The notes under the pieces were generated by a model that did no database searches, had not been told where the DNA came from, and worked only from the letters and a program-made list of their open reading frames with translations. From Thelephora terrestris (taxonomy: Eukaryota > Basidiomycota > Agaricomycetes > Thelephorales > Thelephoraceae), in contig WIUZ02000005.1 of the NCBI GenBank assembly GCA_015956445.1, forward strand, positions 2,294,001 to 2,358,000: a stretch of 64,000 nucleotides of DNA, in the 5' to 3' direction. How positions within the stretch are numbered: the first letter of the stretch is position 1; every line of letters begins with the position of its first letter. Of this stretch, positions 37,136 to 48,545 are shown piece by piece. The position numbers and the translations under genes are program-made.

Positions 37136-39990
37136 TCAAACGCTTCCATCCACAGAAGACTCGTCCACATCCGCTCCAGTCGGTGACGCCAAAGCGCGAG
37201 TTTCCATGGATTGTGGCTTCCCAAACGCGATCTTCATCCAAGAAGGCATTGGTTTGGCCTCTTTTGGCCGAACGTAACTCGTTGCATCCAACGACACGTT
37301 CAGCAGTGCGATAGCTTGTCCGTTGATGGGATTGAGACTCAATGCCTGGAAAGAACGACTTACAGAATTCAATTATGATGTTGACTCGATGGTTCCTCAT
37401 ACCTCGTGGTATTTGACGATGGCTCTGTCGGGGTCATCGAGGAGCTGGTGGACGCTCCCAAGGAAGACGAGGGCCGGGACGTTCCGAGGATCGATCTCGA
37501 TCACTTTGTTGTAAGTGTCTCGGGCATCTTTCAGTCGTCTGCGGAGAGTAAGCGAAGGAGAATGAGTCGGCCCCTTGGACCCAGATCAGCGACAGTAGGA
37601 TAGAAAGAGCACCGACCCGATTCGTTTGTATGCGGTACCAAGGTTGATGAATGTGTTGACCCACGACGCCTGAGATGTCTGCGTAATCTTGGCTAACTGT
37701 ATCGCCTGTTCGAACAGCTTGGTTGCCCCTTCGTAGCTGGGTAGAGGTCAAATTTTCATGGCATAAGGGAGGAGGTTCTGCAAGGCTCACTCTTGTTTGT
37801 AGAACTTGAAAACTCCCCTCTCGTTGACCAATAACGGGTCGACATCACACATTGCATTTGCACCACTAAGGGCTTCATCTGCGTGAATGAGGTGCGAGAG
37901 CATCATCTGTTCCATTCCTATGAAAAGTAGCGGAAGATGAGACCTTACTCCTCGTCAGTAATGCACAGAAAATTCAACCCGAGGAGGTCTCACCCTGGAA
38001 AGAGACGCGAACACGTCGAGTATGCTGTGACCGCGTGGTCATGCTCTCCTTCCAGTGCAAACGTGTGAGCGAAAGCCAGCCAGGCGGGAGCAGAACGTGG
38101 GTCCATGAGTGTGGACTTGCTTTGATAAATATTCAGTGACTGTTTCCTCCAGCAATGATAAACGAACCTGAAGTAAGTTCGAGCATCTTGCCACTTCTTT
38201 GCGGTCAGATACCAGACCCCAACAGCGTACCAACTAACTGCGTTCTCGGGCTCCTTGTCCACCATCTCATGCGCTAGTATGAACAGCTTCGAATGAAGAT
38301 TCGACAAATGGTACATGCATGCTATGTGCATCGGGATGGTGGGTGGGTGGATCGCAACGAGACCCAGTATTCTTCGAGCTATTTTAGATAGACCCTTGAG
38401 GAAACCACCGGATGACACATACCTTGAAGTGATCGCAAAACAATCTGCCCACCGGAATTGGGTGTACAAGGCGTCCGCGAAACTGTACAAGACGTCAGGA
38501 TTATCGGAGAGATCGAATTCTTCTACCAGCCGCTTTCGAGTCAGGGCTTGCTCTTCCGTGTGTTTGTACTTCCGTAGCCGTGATGTGTATATCAACCGGA
38601 TGAAATCGGCATCTTCTGGTGTCTGGTCTTTATACGAAAGGGTCTGGATGAAACTCCACTCTAAACTCGTGTAAGCGAAGGGACACTTTCGGGAAGGATG
38701 CGATCACCTTCGTCGACAGACATCATCTCCCCGTTAATCAATTGTTCAAAGGAGTCATAACATTTAACATCTAGAGCAAGAGCTTCCAAGAAGCACTGCT
38801 TCGCTTGGTCCGATCGATTCAGCTTGAGCATCACCAGACCCCTTAGATGGCACATCGATGCTTCAACCTGGCTTTGCGTGTGAGAAGGTGCTAATGATGA
38901 CAGGACCAAGCGTCCATACTTTGATACCACCATCCATATTCGGTATAGCTGGTCCACTTTTGCCTGGATGGCTGGGTTGAGTAGAGCTTGACACCCTGAG
39001 AACATGTCCTACCTGAATCTCGAAACGGATTCGATTCTCCAAGCATTTCTGTTGCGCTGTGCCACTTCCCTTGCCGTACCTGTGGTCTCATTAGCATACC
39101 ACGAGGCGTGTATTCAGAATGACAACCTTACCTGACAGAGTGCAGCAAGGTATCTACAAGCCACACTCATATCGACGAGCCTTGACGCACCATTTGGGTA
39201 CTCCACAGCCGCGTTGACCATGCTGCTTGGGCCGACAGGCAGGCGTATCCCACGCTTCGGCGGTGAGACAGGTTCAGGTACCTCTCGGCCCTTTCCCTTG
39301 TTCGAGAGCGCGGCAATGTTTGGGTGGACAGTTGAGAACTGGACGAGAGGATAGGGATGGCCATTCGTCAACGGAAATTTGGTCACGTCGTGGTTTACGG
39401 TGGGGGTAGGAAAGGCTCTGACGAGCAACTGTTCAGCGCGCGCATATTGATGTGTCATGAAGAACGTCTGGGCGAGCCAGAATGCGTCGTTGGGGTCGTC
39501 TGGCTCGTGATTGTGAAAACTGGATCTCCGAATGGAAAACCGAGGCGGGCTTACTCGTCCAGCTGAGAATTTTGTCACCCCAGAACGCGGCGGAGTCAAA
39601 GAGGTGTTGCATTAGAGCATCGTGCCTCCAGAGTCGCATTCTGTCTACCATCCCCCACTCAACTTGTTCGTCCTGCTCATCCGTGGCATCCCCGGAGAGA
39701 TCAGTGGTATCCTGGAAGATATCGGTGGTGTCATTTGCGAGAGGGTGGCGTCCGATGCTCTCCCTTGCCCTTCTGAGAGGTTGTATGGGTGAATGTCGGA
39801 TGGGTGAGACCTGTAAGATCGACCGGTTCGGATCAAGGGCGGAGGAGCTCGAGTTGGCCTCGATGTACGAGTTTACAAGTGATTGAGGTCCAAATGAAAA
39901 GGAAGTGTTGAGTGAGGCCCTCTGGCGCGGAATGATTCTTGGAATTGGAGGGATGAAAAAGTTGTTGGGTGGAGGCGGAGTCGAAGCCAT
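37136..39990 (-). CDS. CDC16: Anaphase-promoting complex subunit 6 (CDC16/Cut9), TPR protein
   Basis: Scaffold TPR subunit of the APC/C ubiquitin ligase that drives mitotic exit. The N-terminal about 160 residues are disordered ([18 protein letters not shown]), followed by the family's first helices [17 protein letters not shown] and TPR repeats. The diagnostic core is clear: [63 protein letters not shown], and [21 protein letters not shown]. The last exons give [21 protein letters not shown] and end [10 protein letters not shown]. It is split by about ten short introns. An in-frame extension to 40047 exists, but ATG at 39990 gives the more natural start. It is divergent from SGD1 with only 55 bp between start codons. 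Confidence 0.94.
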
Positions 39991-40045
39991 TTCTTGATTT
40001 CTCCTCAAGTTCAGCCACAATCGCGTTCCCACCGTGTCTTTTCTC
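39991..40045. promoter_or_regulatory. 55-bp shared divergent promoter/leader region of CDC16 and SGD1
   Basis: The space between the two inferred ATGs. Both core promoters must lie inside the other gene's leader or coding exon, or the transcripts overlap at their 5' ends. The SGD1 start is inferred from exon homology, so the exact size depends on that call. Confidence 0.5.
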
Positions 40046-43000
40046 ATGATCCGTCTTCCGAGGGCTCTCTTGGAGGAAATCGGCTCTTCTGCGCCTGCTC
40101 ATCCTGGTGTTTAACGTATTCCGTCGCTTCGTTGTTACCTGGCTGAATCAGGAACTCCAGGCCGTTCAAAGGGAAGGTTATCAAGGAAAGATAACCGAAA
40201 ACTTGAACGGATCGAGAGCAAAAAACAAAAGGCTCAACGTCACGCAACGAAACAACGCAAGCAACACAAACGACCAATCCAAGAAGAGCATCGGAGTGCA
40301 CCGGTGGCGAAGAAGCCCAGGCTCTCTGCCCCGCCCTCTGAGGCAAAGTCATCAAATCCGAAGCCCAAGAAAAAAACACCGCTCCAGAAACTCGCTGAGG
40401 GTTCATTAGAACACAGCAGTCTTCCGAGAACTCGGGAAGAAGACAAAGAGGACGCGTACATCCGTTACCTGGAGGGCAAGCTGGGTTGGAAGCAGAATGG
40501 GGTAAAAACGAGCGCTTATGGCTCAGGCGTAGCGGAAGATGGTCTCGGCGGTATGAGCGTGTCCCCCACCATCGTATCGACCGACTTCACTCAAGATTCT
40601 ATTCGCAGAACTCCTCGCCGATTTGGACATATTTGAATCCTCTGTGGTATGTAACCAACTTGACGAAACCTGCCGGCTGCAATTGAAGTATGCCCTAGGT
40701 CCCCACACCCTCCGGATTCGATGCATCCGAAGGAGAAGCCTCAGATCTCAGTTCTGAGTTTGCCGACGAGCTCAATTCCAGCAACACCGGTTCTGAAGTA
40801 GAAGCTGACGACGCAAGCACGGTATCCGATGAGGAGTATGACGAGTGGACAGGATTTGGACACAGTTCTGAGGCAGACGAAGAGCCTATTCCCTCGCCCG
40901 CGAAGCTGCAAGCGTCCAGTGCACTAACCCTTCAAGCTGGGGTCAAATACATTCCTCCACACCTTCGCAAAGCGGCCGCAGATGTCCAGGGTCAAACATC
41001 GGAGAACCTAGTCAAATTGACCAAACAATTGAAAGGCCTTTTGAACCGGTAGGCCCCCTCTCCTCGGGTTTCCACTATTGTGCTGATTTCTCCCAGTCTG
41101 AGCGAGCAAAATATCTCCTCGATCTTAGACGGCGTCGAAGAGGCGTATCGTAACCACAGTAGAAATGGCACGTGCTCCTCCTCTACTGTGATATATCCCC
41201 TCTGACCTAGTCGAAGCGCTCCAGACATTACATCTACGCTAACAAGCCTGATTGTTGATGGTATTTCATCCCACACCACCCACTTGGAATCCTACGTTGT
41301 ACTCTACGCAGCTTTCGTGGCTGGATTATACCGCATGGTCGGCATCGAATTCGGTGAGTCTTCTTCTTCATACATGCAGGTCAAGTTTGGTTCATGCAAA
41401 ACCACTAGCGGCATACTTTGTCCAATCCACGGTTTCTGCGTACGAGAAACACATGGGATCTAGTCCGCAGGTGCAGGAAGAGCCAGGAAAAGAGGCATCT
41501 AACCTTATCGTCCTTGTTTCCGAACTCTACAATTTCCAAGTCATCTCGTGCATCCTTATATACGATCTCGTCCGGGACTTGCTCAACCAGGCTCAACTTC
41601 CCGAGTATAACGTCGAACTTCTTTTGAAGATAGTGAAGAGTAAGTGCGTTTGTTACCACCACGCCGCTTTGCTGAATTTTCAAAGATTCTGGGTTGCAGC
41701 TTCGACAAGATGACCCTTCCGCACTGAAGGACATCATCCAAATAGTCCACAAGAAAGTCCCCGAGCACTCTACAGACATGAGGTATGTGATAGAATTTGC
41801 GACGTGTCTAGACCCCAGATCCTAACCCTCTCTCAGCTCGCGAACCAAATTTATGATAGAAACCCTGTCGAACCTGAAAAACAACAAGATGAAAAAGGCG
41901 ATCGGCGGAGGTGCCAACGGGACTGGTGCACAAGAAGCAGTCGAAAGGCTGAAAAAGTTTCTGTCTGGAATGAGCAAGAAACGTCATGGTGAGCACAAAT
42001 GACCCCAGGGCTAACCTGAAGTCATCTGATGGCTCTTCACAGTGAAGCCCCACGAACCCCTACGAGTGACCCTTGAGGACCTGCGATCCGCAGAAAATAG
42101 AGGGAAGTGGTGGCTCGTGGGCTCCGCGTGGAACGGGGACCCTCTTGCCGAGAACAAGGAGAACCCGATGCGGAACGCGGCTGCGGTCGAGCAGGATAAT
42201 CGGCTCTTGAAGTTGGCCCGGAAACAAGGAATGAACACCGATATACGGAGGAGCATCTTCATTGTGCTGATGAGCGGCGAGGTAGGAAGGGTACTCGAGC
42301 TGGTTTTACGCCGTTCTTGATTTCTCCCACAGGATTATGTGGACGCTTGCGAAAGGCTCGGGCAGTTGAATCTTACGGAGATCCAGCAACGAGAAATCGT
42401 TAGGGTCCTCCTTCATTGTTGTGGGAATGTCCGCCGTGTCTTTTTTCCTCCCTCCGATACACCAACTCAAGCGATTTGCTTACAATACAGGAGAAAGTGT
42501 ATAACCCATACTACACACTCGTTTGCCAAGAACTTTGTCGCTCTTCGCATTCCTACAAAATCACGCTACAGTTTTGCTTATGGGACTTCCTCCGCGAACT
42601 GGGAGAGAGCAACGTTGGCGGTGTCGAGCTACTGAAGCGCCAAGACGAGCCCAGGTTCTCACAGGGGGGATCAATAAGCCGCCACAGAGTGAAGAATATA
42701 GCCAGAGCGTACTCCTGGTGGGTTGCCAAGGACTGTTGTAATTTTACTATCTTCAAGGTTAGCACTCTCACCGCCCAACTGGCCGGTCATATGCTGATAT
42801 GATTGGCAGCCTGTCGACTTTACTGCCCTCAAGGATCAGACCAAGGGCTTCCTCAAGGAGTTCTTGTTGCAGCTCTTTATTGACACGCAGATCTCAACTC
42901 CCTCTGTGGCGGAAAGCACGCAATCCCTTGCTCGGAAGATCAAATCGCGGAACAGAGAACCTGTGGAGGAGGTTTTTCAGAAAGCAAACGTTCACGAAGG

Positions 43001-43124
43001 GCTCAGGGCTGGCCTTCAATATTTTATCCGGAGTGCGTTCAAGAAGGACGTAGAGGAAGACAGCGACGGGTTTGTAGCTTGGGCGGTTGAGAGATCTACA
43101 GAATCATTGGGGGATAGTTATTGA
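40046..43124 (+). CDS. SGD1: NOM1/SGD1-type nucleolar MIF4G-MA3 protein
   Basis: Nucleolar protein needed for 18S rRNA processing (40S biogenesis); it recruits a DEAD-box helicase through its MIF4G domain. A short first exon 40046-40105 ([20 protein letters not shown]) splices at CAG (about 40147) into the basic tract [19 protein letters not shown], the usual start of this family. An acidic linker follows ([20 protein letters not shown]), then [13 protein letters not shown] leading into the MIF4G domain ([19 protein letters not shown] to [10 protein letters not shown]), the [14 protein letters not shown] motif typical of NOM1, and the MA3 domain ([44 protein letters not shown]). It ends ESLGDSY at 43122-43124. 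About a dozen short introns. Tail to tail with EFM4, 27 bp apart. Confidence 0.93.
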
Positions 43125-43151
43125 AGCGGCCAGTTTTTGCCCAACTGTTGT

Positions 43152-44135
43152 CTATTGTGGTTTTTCAAATGCCAGTGTTACCACGATGCTCCCGCTCTGG
43201 CCACCAAAGGTAAATGTAGGGTGTTGGATTCGTGAGCTAAGGACAGGATTTCAAAACGAGTTGATCCCCAGTGCCGCCCAGCAACGGAAAAAACACGTAC
43301 TGGTACACCAACCCAGCCTCCGGTTTCAGGAACACAGACTTCAACTCATCCTCCGTAAAATTACAAGCTGGAGAGTCATCAACTTTCTGGACAAGAAGTA
43401 CAGACAAAAGCCTGTCTTACATGTGATCAGGAAGCGGCCACCGGGTTTCATCAGCGCCGAGAGACGTTGAGGATACAGTTGATGAGGTGCATGACCACTC
43501 TCATCCTTCTTCCCCAGGGAGATAGCGTCGAAGGTGCCCTTGTCGAGGATGAGATCCCAGCCACCGGATGTCGTATCATCCCTAGGAATGTCCTCTGTCA
43601 AGAAGTCGTGCTTGGTGAACTTGATTAAAGTTGCATCTCTTGTTTCTTTTTTCGAGGCGACAGATTTTGCAAGCGAGATCGCATTTTCGCTGTAGTCAAT
43701 GCCGTGCATCTTCCCAGGGTTGTACCCGGCTTCGTGAGCAGCAAATAACAGCATGCCATTACCGCATCCGATTTCCAGAATCGATGGAGATTCGGTCGAG
43801 TCGGTTGGGATAGGATAGTGATCCAGAATCGAATCGACCATTTTCTCGACGGATTCGGGTCCGAACCTGGAAATAAGCGCAAAGCGCACGCCAAGGACCT
43901 GATGCTCAGCGTTCACCATGTCGTGGGCGGATGTTGGAGTTACCATATCTCTCCTTCGTCGCCTATTTCGTGGAAGTTTTGGAGTTCCTCGTGGTACGCA
44001 TCGTCCCAGCTGATGTTGTAGGAGGTAGGCGATTTGTATGCATCAATAGTGGGAAAGCGACGAGAGTGCTTGCTTGGGTTCAGTTACTTACTATTCTTTC
44101 GTTCCGAGCGTTGACGAAACGAAACCTTCGTCCAT
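43152..44135 (-). CDS. EFM4: Protein-lysine methyltransferase EFM4/METTL10 type
   Basis: Class I SAM-dependent methyltransferase that methylates eEF1A lysine in yeast and human relatives. Exons: 44092-44135, 43944-44009, 43866 downward to about 43420, and 3' exons to the stop at 43152-43154. Seen: MDEGFVSSTLGTKEYWDDAY (family start LGTKEYWD), EIGDEGEIWFG, SAM motif I ILEIGCGNGMLL, the acidic loop HGIDYSEN, post-motif WDLILDKGTFDAISL, and LMKPGGRFLIT. The C-terminus is restored by splicing CA|GTACGT to TTAG|CTCACG, giving YHSRIQHPTFTFGG and ending FEKPQ. All binding motifs are present and length (about 250 aa) is usual. Cytosolic, acting on the translation factor. Confidence 0.9.
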
Positions 44136-44809
44136 CCTGTTCCTGGTGGTTCGATTGAGGAATGGTGATCAAATGAAAAGTCCAGATGCCAAAGGGCGCG
44201 TGATACTGACACACTTTGTGCTTGATCGCGTACATGAACTTTATTCAATGCCTGCCAGAAACCGCCCTCGGGCGTGAGGCAGATATATCGAGAGCTGCCT
44301 GTGGGGTATAGAAACAACTATCATTGTCTGGTGCCCACACCACTAAGGCGCACTGCCAGAGCCAGGCGCTCGCAAGTCACCAGGCATAATGAGGGGCAGG
44401 GAAGAAGCCTCGCATGCAACTCTTATTTATCCAGCTCAAAGGTGAGAAGCTAGATGAAGTCGCCCACTGGCAGCCTGGCCTGACTGGATCAAAGGTGTGC
44501 CAGTGGCCGTTGCACGAGGGACCTACCGACGTAACGAACTTTGAAGAGCTCAACAAATCGGAAACAAACGAAACAGAAATAGCCCGTGGTCCTCCAGGTA
44601 AACTGGTGAAATCTCAATCGAGGTTCAAATTAAGAGGAACCCCAAGTATTCGGTCCACTTGTACTGGAGATCCGACCCCGACCGCAAGCTGGTGCGGGTT
44701 GACGGAGAGGATATTGGGATCGTCGACAGATGCCAACATTATACATGGTGCACCTGCCGCTTCACTGCCTGCGGCAGCGGCCTGGAGATGGGGGCAGAAG
44801 AAGAACGCA
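44136..44809. other. Region without supported gene
   Basis: Upstream region of EFM4. A plus-strand frame at 44414-44923 is open but has no recognisable motifs and overlaps the better-supported minus-strand exon that follows. Confidence 0.4.
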
Positions 44810-45161
44810 CTAGTTAGGGCGGTTCCCACCTCGCCGTTCGTGGAACCTCCAGTCATCGGCATCATCCATGGCTCTTCCACCTTCCGAATCCGAATTCGCA
44901 TGACTTGCTATCTCGCTCGCTAACCACTCCACTTCAACCTTGCAGGGTGACAAAGTCCGCGAGGTGAGCAGGCAACCAGGCACAGGCACAAACTCGCCGT
45001 TCGCCTTGAATGGTGCGCCTCGCCTGTGCTTTAGAACCACAAACCCAGACGGTTGATTTCGAAATGTAGGTTCTGTTCCGACCAGAGTAGATTCTAGACC
45101 TCACGGACGCCGTCATCTGCCTAGAGAGCTGTAGAACAATTCTCTTTTGAACCAGAGCCAT
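44810..45161 (-). CDS. Possible small gene, unrecognised
   Basis: The minus-strand frame ending at 44810-44812 reads well as protein: TFRNQPSGFVVLKHRRGAPF, VPVPGCLLTSRTLSPCKVE, WLASEIASHANSDSEGG. It may be preceded by an acceptor at about 45093 (GTGAG|GT) and an ATG exon at 45161 (MALVQKRIVLQLSRQ), but the join is uncertain. No family was recognised. Confidence 0.32.
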
Positions 45162-45260
45162 GTCTCAGGCAAGGCTTACCCCCGAATTATCATACAAGAA
45201 CACTGTCTTAACCCCATACTTGTGGTAAGATGTTCCGTTGGTGGCAGTTCGGGGTCAATT

Positions 45261-45342
45261 CAGAGGCGTCGTCCCCCTAGGTATCGTGCCCTTCCGAATC
45301 GCGTCCTCCTCGCCTCTGAATTCGAGACTGGATTCCAGCCTA
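45261..45342. repeat. 82-bp dispersed repeat, copy A
   Basis: Direct repeat of 47618-47699: both begin CAGAGGCGTCG and end CTGGATTCCAGCCTA, with about a dozen substitutions and no net length change. Most differences fall at every third base of the plus-strand frame starting CAG AGG CGT. Confidence 0.75.
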
Positions 45343-45581
45343 GTTCGGGGGCCAGATATACAATATCTTTGGAGGCATAGGTGATTCTATACTCTTCATT
45401 TGCGCGGCGTCTGATCTTCGGGAATTATTCGGGGGAAGGTTGGGATTATGGCTGTGGATTATGTGGACGTAATGTACATGGAATGATCTGGAAGGGGCCT
45501 CAGTGAGTAAGGACCGTCAGACAGGCACTCCCTCCGTACCTATCTAAGAGCGTAGCGTAACTGTGATGGCCAGAACGGGGA

Positions 45582-45957
45582 CTACCGTTTCTCAGTTTTG
45601 TCCAGTAAATCCTTCGCTTCGTTGATTTTACTAGCGAGGTATGGAGCACCGCCTCGATCCGGGTGGTTGGCCAGCATGATTTGCCTATGAGCATCCTTGA
45701 TCTTTGTCTTCAGAACTGGCCCATCCCTGAATCATACACAAAACTCTCAGTCTCACCACTAATTAAGGCCTTGAACTATGAACTCACTTGAGACCGAGGA
45801 TTGCAAGGGCTTCCTTCCTGTCCATCTTAGCTTTGAAGCCACCTTTTACCCACTCCTGGGCGGCGCCTCTCCCACCAAGAATACCCCTCCTAACAAGAGA
45901 GCGACCGGCAATAGCTGCCGCAATAGCTCCCACTCCGAGGATGATTGGTGTGGACAT
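45582..45957 (-). CDS. PAM18: PAM18/TIM14 J-protein of the mitochondrial import motor
   Basis: Inner-membrane J-domain protein that stimulates mitochondrial Hsp70 in the presequence translocase motor. Two exons: 45788-45957 and 45582-45726. The N-terminal membrane segment is [20 protein letters not shown], followed by the J-domain: [19 protein letters not shown], then the catalytic HPD in [20 protein letters not shown]. It ends LLDKTEKR. Length (104 aa) and topology match PAM18/DNAJC19. The invariant HPD tripeptide is intact. Divergent from FRA10AC1 with 133 bp between start codons. Confidence 0.95.
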
Positions 45958-46090
45958 TTAAGAGAAAATGCGGGAGGATGAGGTGTCGGAAGCGGAGGAA
46001 GTTGTGCTCATAGGTCACGTGTGACCGGAACGGCACAACAGTCTGACCTTCCCTCCCAAAACACTAACTTTCTCTCTTCTTGACTGCAGA

Positions 46091-46863
46091 ATGGCCTTAC
46101 AGCAACACGGCAGTTCAAGTAAAGCGCATCATTCAGAAGGGACGACAGAATTTGAGATTTTGAAATCTTCCCACCAGTATGTATCTTGAATTGCTCTTTG
46201 CACGCTCTGACTTGGCGGTACAGATTTCTCAGGCCAGATGACGAAGAAGTCAAAGACTTGGCATGGAATGACAAGGTCGCCAAAAAGTACTACGACAGTC
46301 TATACAAGGAATTCGCAGTATGCGATCTCAAACACTACAAATCTGGCAACGTACGCCAACCTTTCTCCATGCCGAAAGCTGCAATGCCCACCTGACAAAA
46401 CTAGTTCAGCCTACGATGGCGGACGGAGGATGAGGTCTTGTCGGGCTCAGGCGAGACTACGTGCGGTAACACGAGGTGTCATCATCATTCTCCCGAACCC
46501 GATGACGATGGCTATCACCTCAACACAGTCGAACTCCCCTTCGCCTATAATGAGAAAGGGGAACCGAAAAGCGCGTTGGTCAAGGTGGTGCTGTGCGATA
46601 GGTGTATCAAGAAGCTGATGTATAAGAGACGGAAGGACAAGGAAGCTAAGGACAAGACAGCTTCCCATGCCGCCGCCGCGTCGAAAACTGGGGCAGGCGA
46701 TCTCCCCAAGGACATCCCTAGGTCTCACGAGAGGACCTCACGAGAACAGCATGAAACATACAATTCCAGCGGAAACGAAGGCCGTCGACGGAATCCTCGA
46801 TCTCGTTCCCCTGGAGATAGGCTCCGCAAACCCAATGGACGCCGGCGGCCGAGATCGCCTTGA
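46091..46863 (+). CDS. FRA10AC1: FRA10AC1-family nuclear protein
   Basis: Three in-phase exons: 46091-46176, 46224-46350, 46405-46863. Core family sequence is clear: KKYYDSLYKEFAVCDLKHYK, FSLRWRTEDEVLSGSGE, CGNTRC, and VKVVLCDRCIKKLMYKRR. The cysteines of CGNTRC and CDRC probably bind zinc. The C-terminal tail is basic and SR-like (RRNPRSRSPGDRLRKPNGRR). Human FRA10AC1 is a nuclear protein found with spliceosomal C complexes, so an accessory splicing role is inferred. It starts 133 bp from the divergent PAM18 start codon. Confidence 0.92.
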
Positions 46864-47221
46864 GAGGCTCGTGTTTGTCGTGTCTGCCCCGAAACCAATG
46901 ACTTACGTAGTTTCATGAACAGGAGACTCTCAGAAAGACACCTCCGTTCTTTGGCCAGTGAGCGGAGACCTCTGTTTCCGGCCGCGCCCAGTGGATGAGG
47001 ACTGGGTCAATCATTGGCTTCGCCCACATGTGGCGTGCAATTGCACGGCATGAATGTGACCACGACGCGACCCAAGAAATGGTTGCGCAAACGACAGGCA
47101 TATTCTGGGATTTCTTGGACACTACATAAGCACTCCGCTGCTCAAGGTTGGACAGACTGTGTTTGTAACAAGTGTATATGCACCATACGGAGAACACATA
47201 TCAAATACATCGTGATCAAGT
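46864..47221. other. Intergenic region
   Basis: 3' flank of FRA10AC1 and of a possible minus-strand small gene. No supported coding signal. Confidence 0.4.
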
Positions 47222-47630
47222 TCATTGCGCAATGTTCAAGGAGGAAATTGTTGGCGCGCCGCTGACCACATCCAAAGCAGACGGCTCAAGCACCCGCTTC
47301 TCCACCGGAGCAGCTACGTATTCGGGTAGCCGCGATTGACAGTTCTTTAATTCAACTTTTGTGCCCGCCTGTAACACGAGTTATTCCCAACACTTCGGAG
47401 TCCAAGAAAACCGAAAAGTGAATCAATCGAACACTCACGGATGTGCCACTTCGGCGTAGGCTTTTGGATGGTGGCGGGATTGAGAGTGCGATATCTTCCA
47501 ACGTGCAGTTCGACATATGACTGTTGTTCTGCCCCACCTCTTCCCGACCCTTAACGTGCTCGGAGGCCACTTTGCCTGAGTACAGGGTTTTAGAGACCCG
47601 TCCGCTGTCTTCTTTGCCAGAGGCGTCGCC
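47222..47630 (-). CDS. Possible small gene, unrecognised
   Basis: Two minus-strand exons join in phase: an upstream exon ending at 47439 (CTLEDIALSIPPPSKSLRRS followed by GTS and donor GTGAGT) and 47222-47368 (AGTKVELKNCQSRLPEYVAA, ending TISSLNIAQ). The upstream exon can be read back through SKTLYSGKVASEHVKGREE to an acceptor CCTAG at about 47635, inside the 82-bp repeat copy B. Clean splice signals favour a real transcript, but there is no known family and the start is not defined. Confidence 0.4.
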
Positions 47631-47699
47631 TCCCTAGGTACCGTCCCCTCGCAAACCGTTCCTCCTCCGCCTCTGAATTCGAGGCTGGATTCCAGCCTA
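47618..47699. repeat. 82-bp dispersed repeat, copy B
   Basis: Matches copy A at 45261-45342 over its full length in the same orientation, 2.36 kb away. Confidence 0.75.
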
Positions 47700-48545
47700 T
47701 TCTTTGCCGTGGTCCCTCTTGAACTCATGCTCTTACATCCTCAGCGGGCTCCGACACTGGTATCCTGATTAACGTAGTTGGAGACCCATCTGTTGGCTTT
47801 GAGGACTCCCCAATGGGATGCTAAGAGACGCGAGGAGTAAAAAAAAAACAGAAAAAAACCCCTCGTTGGCAATTGTATCACTGAGGAGCGCCGTTGCGGT
47901 GATTTTAATTGTTGCTAAAGAGACAAGCGGGGTGGTCCTGTTTGCACTCAAACAATGCGGGCTGACTTGGCTATCAGGGAGTCCCGATGTCCGTATTTTG
48001 TGCTGTTGCACCCGCCCGTATTTAAGGCGCCGACTATCGAGAAGCCAAGGACAGCGACGAGGAAGGGCACTGCCCCAGAAGCAGATCGTGACGGTCTTCC
48101 TCAGTGTCCTTGGTCCCGATTCTTTGTCCACACCCCGTTCCGGGAGCGTCAAGGATAACAGGTCCACTGTCGAGTTCTATCCCATAGCAGCGATGTCCTG
48201 GTCTTCAGGCGCTCTCTAGACAACAAAGTGTCGAAATTTGGCCGAGGATTCCCGACGCATGAGCCTCATGTTTAGCCTAGGGCTGAACTTCGTATCTCAC
48301 CGGATCCCAGGACCGGGGACGCGTTCTCGTTTGGTATAATCCGACCTTGTTTCAAGGTGTATCAACTGCTCCCTGACAGTCGTGCGGTCAGTTGTACATG
48401 TGGGTCCCAAGGTCAAAACAACTCCAATGCACGGGTGCCGTGCCGGCATTGGAACGATGAACGGAGGCCTCGTGGTCGCGTTTCAACCAAGACCGTCGTC
48501 CGCCTCAGTCTTCCACCATTTCATTTCCTCAACTAAGAAACCGCC
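47700..48545. other. Intergenic region upstream of NACHT-WD40 gene
   Basis: Open frames on both strands at 47769-48219 are mirror shadows without motifs. An A-rich run lies at about 47839-47858. It presumably includes the promoter of the NACHT gene, whose ATG at 48546 has a good context (CCGCCATGT). Confidence 0.4.

Noticed and set aside
47769-48219. Pair of long opposed ORFs as a possible gene
   Set aside because: They are mirror shadows on opposite strands, with no motifs, splice sites or composition favouring either.
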